Below are positions 5,168-6,442 of a stretch of DNA of 6,442 bases, piece after piece. The notes below the pieces were generated by a model that was not told the origin of the DNA, searched no databases, and saw only the letters and a list, made by a program, of their open reading frames with translations. Both the position numbers and the translations under genes were made by a program. Source of the stretch: Actinomycetes bacterium (GTDB lineage: Bacteria > Actinomycetota > Actinomycetes > Prado026); the NCBI GenBank assembly GCA_025455945.1, contig JALOLN010000115.1, positions 1 through 6,442 of the forward strand, read 5' to 3'. Every line of letters starts with the position of its first letter. Within the stretch, counting starts at the first letter, position 1.

Positions 5168-6442
5168 ATGTCCCGCCCCCGCCCGCTGTCGGGCTTCCCC
5201 GAGTGGCTGCCCGCCGACCGCATCGTCGAGCAGGCCGTTGTGGACACCCTGCGGCGCACCTTCGAGCTGCACGGCTTCGCCGGAGTGGAGACCCGTGCGG
5301 TCGAGCCCTTGGAGCAGCTGCTCGCCAAGGGGGAGACGGACAAGGAGATCTACCTCCTGCGCCGGCTGCAGGCGGACGCCGACGAGCCCGACCCCGGGCT
5401 GTCCGGGCTGGGCCTGCACTTCGACCTCACGGTGCCGCTGGCGCGCTACGTGCTCGAGAACTCCGCGCGGCTGGCGTTCCCGTTCCGGCGCTACCAGATC
5501 CAGAAGGCGTGGCGGGGGGAGCGGCCGCAGGAGGGCCGGTACCGGGAGTTCACCCAGGCGGACATCGACGTCATCGGCGACGGCGCGCTGGCCTTCCACC
5601 ACGAGGTCGAGGTGGCGCTGGTGGCCGCCGAGGCGTTCGCTGCCCTGCCCATCCCGCCGGTGCGGATCCGGGTCAACAACCGCAAGATCGCGGAGGGGTT
5701 CTACCTCGGGCTGGGGCTGGCCGACGTCACCGCCGTGCTGCGCACCGTGGACAAGCTCGACAAGGTGGGCCCCGACGAGGTCGAGCGGCTGCTCGTCGAC
5801 GCGGTCGGCGCCGGCCGTGAGCAGGCCCGGGCCTGCCTTGCGCTGGCCGCCGTCCGCGGCGCGGACGCCGGTGTGGTCGACGCGGTGCGTGCCCTGGGGG
5901 TGGACCACCCCCTGCTGGCCGAGGGGCTGGCCGAGCTGGCCCAGCTGCTCGACGCGGCCGCCGAGCACGCCCCCGGCCTGCTGGAGGCCGACCTCTCGGT
6001 GGCGCGTGGGCTGGACTACTACACCGGCACCGTGTACGAGACCCACCTCGTCGGGCACGAGGACCTCGGGTCGATCTGCTCCGGCGGCCGGTACGACGAG
6101 CTGGCCCGGGACGGCGACCGGGTGTACCCGGGGGTCGGGATCTCCGTCGGCGTCAGCCGCCTGGTGGGCGGGCTGGTCGGCCGGGGCCTGGTCGCCACGA
6201 CCCGGCCGGTGCCCTCCTGCGTGCTGGTCGCGGTTCCTGACGAGCCGTCCCGTCCGGACTGCGACGGGGTGGCGGCGGTGCTGAGAAGGCGGGGGATCCC
6301 CACCGAGGTCGCCCCCAGCGCCGCCAAGTACGGCAGGCAGATCCGGCACGCCGACCGGCGAGGCATCCCGTTCGTGTGGTTCCCGGCGGGGGAGCGGGGC
6401 GGGGCGGAGGTCAAGGACATCCGGACGGGGGACCAGGTCCCG
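5168..6442 (+). CDS. hisS: Histidyl-tRNA synthetase, 3' end cut by the window edge
   Basis: This class II synthetase attaches histidine to tRNA-His in the cytoplasm. I read the frame codon by codon from ATG 5168 to base 6442: 425 codons, no stop, no frameshift. Motif 2 lies at about 106-128 (RGERPQ at 116-121, then EGRYREF). The histidine-specific HisA motif RGLDYYTGTVYE begins at R280, the equivalent of E. coli R259. HisB SGGRYDEL has its GGRY at 306-309, and motif 3 is GVGISVGVSRL, ending near R331. The anticodon-binding domain starts near 350. The intact HisA/HisB motifs argue against the paralogue HisZ. The internal segments NNRK (170-173) and VDKLDKV (194-200) resemble eukaryotic and archaeal HisRS. 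Family length is about 420-450 residues, so probably few residues are missing. The start lies 4 bp after the hydrolase stop. Only GGGGG at 5153-5157 resembles a Shine-Dalgarno, suggesting translational coupling. Confidence 0.95.
   Translation, partial: MSRPRPLSGFPEWLPADRIVEQAVVDTLRRTFELHGFAGVETRAVEPLEQLLAKGETDKEIYLLRRLQADADEPDPGLSGLGLHFDLTVPLARYVLENSARLAFPFRRYQIQKAWRGERPQEGRYREFTQADIDVIGDGALAFHHEVEVALVAAEAFAALPIPPVRIRVNNRKIAEGFYLGLGLADVTAVLRTVDKLDKVGPDEVERLLVDAVGAGREQARACLALAAVRGADAGVVDAVRALGVDHPLLAEGLAELAQLLDAAAEHAPGLLEADLSVARGLDYYTGTVYETHLVGHEDLGSICSGGRYDELARDGDRVYPGVGISVGVSRLVGGLVGRGLVATTRPVPSCVLVAVPDEPSRPDCDGVAAVLRRRGIPTEVAPSAAKYGRQIRHADRRGIPFVWFPAGERGGAEVKDIRTGDQVP

Noticed and set aside
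3774..6284. Very long plus-strand open frame of 836 codons crossing the cyclophilin antisense, the repeat array, the hydrolase and hisS
   Set aside because: It is a shadow frame produced by high GC. Its translation is Arg/Pro/Ser-rich low-complexity sequence with no family motifs, and it overlaps three genes with intact catalytic motifs in other frames.
4832..6349. Long minus-strand open frame opposite the hydrolase and hisS
   Set aside because: It is an antisense shadow with no recognisable domain or plausible ribosome binding site, and its composition mirrors codon positions of the plus-strand genes.
5168..6442. HisZ, the regulatory HisRS paralogue
   Set aside because: The histidine-binding motifs RGLDYYTG and GGRY, the motif 2 arginines and a C-terminal anticodon-binding domain are all present.

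Overview
The window looks like chromosomal DNA from a high-GC Actinomycetota bacterium. Codon third positions are almost all G or C, four of the five proteins are assigned to GTG starts or begin off the edge, and the gene order matches a known actinobacterial neighbourhood. In Mycobacterium tuberculosis the corresponding stretch is rel, ppiB, a glyoxalase II-like gene and hisS. I cannot place the genus from sequence alone.

Layout, left to right. Bases 1-2253 (+) carry most of a bifunctional (p)ppGpp synthetase/hydrolase, Rel; its 5' end lies outside the window. It converges on a minus-strand pair across only 15 bp, and a GC-rich hairpin spans that junction. The pair reads leftward: a membrane-anchored cyclophilin (4279-3509), then 13 bp downstream a three-repeat DUF349 protein (3495-2269). 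A 188-bp divergent intergenic region (4280-4467) holds candidate promoters for both directions and five tandem copies of an 11-bp repeat. Rightward from it run a glyoxalase II-like metallo-beta-lactamase-fold hydrolase (4468-5163) and, 4 bp later, a histidyl-tRNA synthetase (5168 to the right edge, open to the last base).

How the genes relate. Rel senses amino-acid starvation as uncharged tRNA on the ribosome and sets the (p)ppGpp level. HisRS charges tRNA-His, so its failure would be one input to Rel, but the synteny may reflect ancestry rather than a direct pathway. The cyclophilin should act outside the membrane on protein folding. The DUF349 protein and the hydrolase have no firmly known substrate here.

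This is mostly a conserved core-genome region, and I see no phage, transposon, CRISPR, toxin-antitoxin or biosynthetic-cluster content. The points most worth a second look are the 11-bp tandem repeat in the divergent intergenic region and a HisRS whose internal motifs resemble the eukaryotic/archaeal type more than the usual bacterial type. Start-site questions for rel, the cyclophilin and the hydrolase also matter for annotation.
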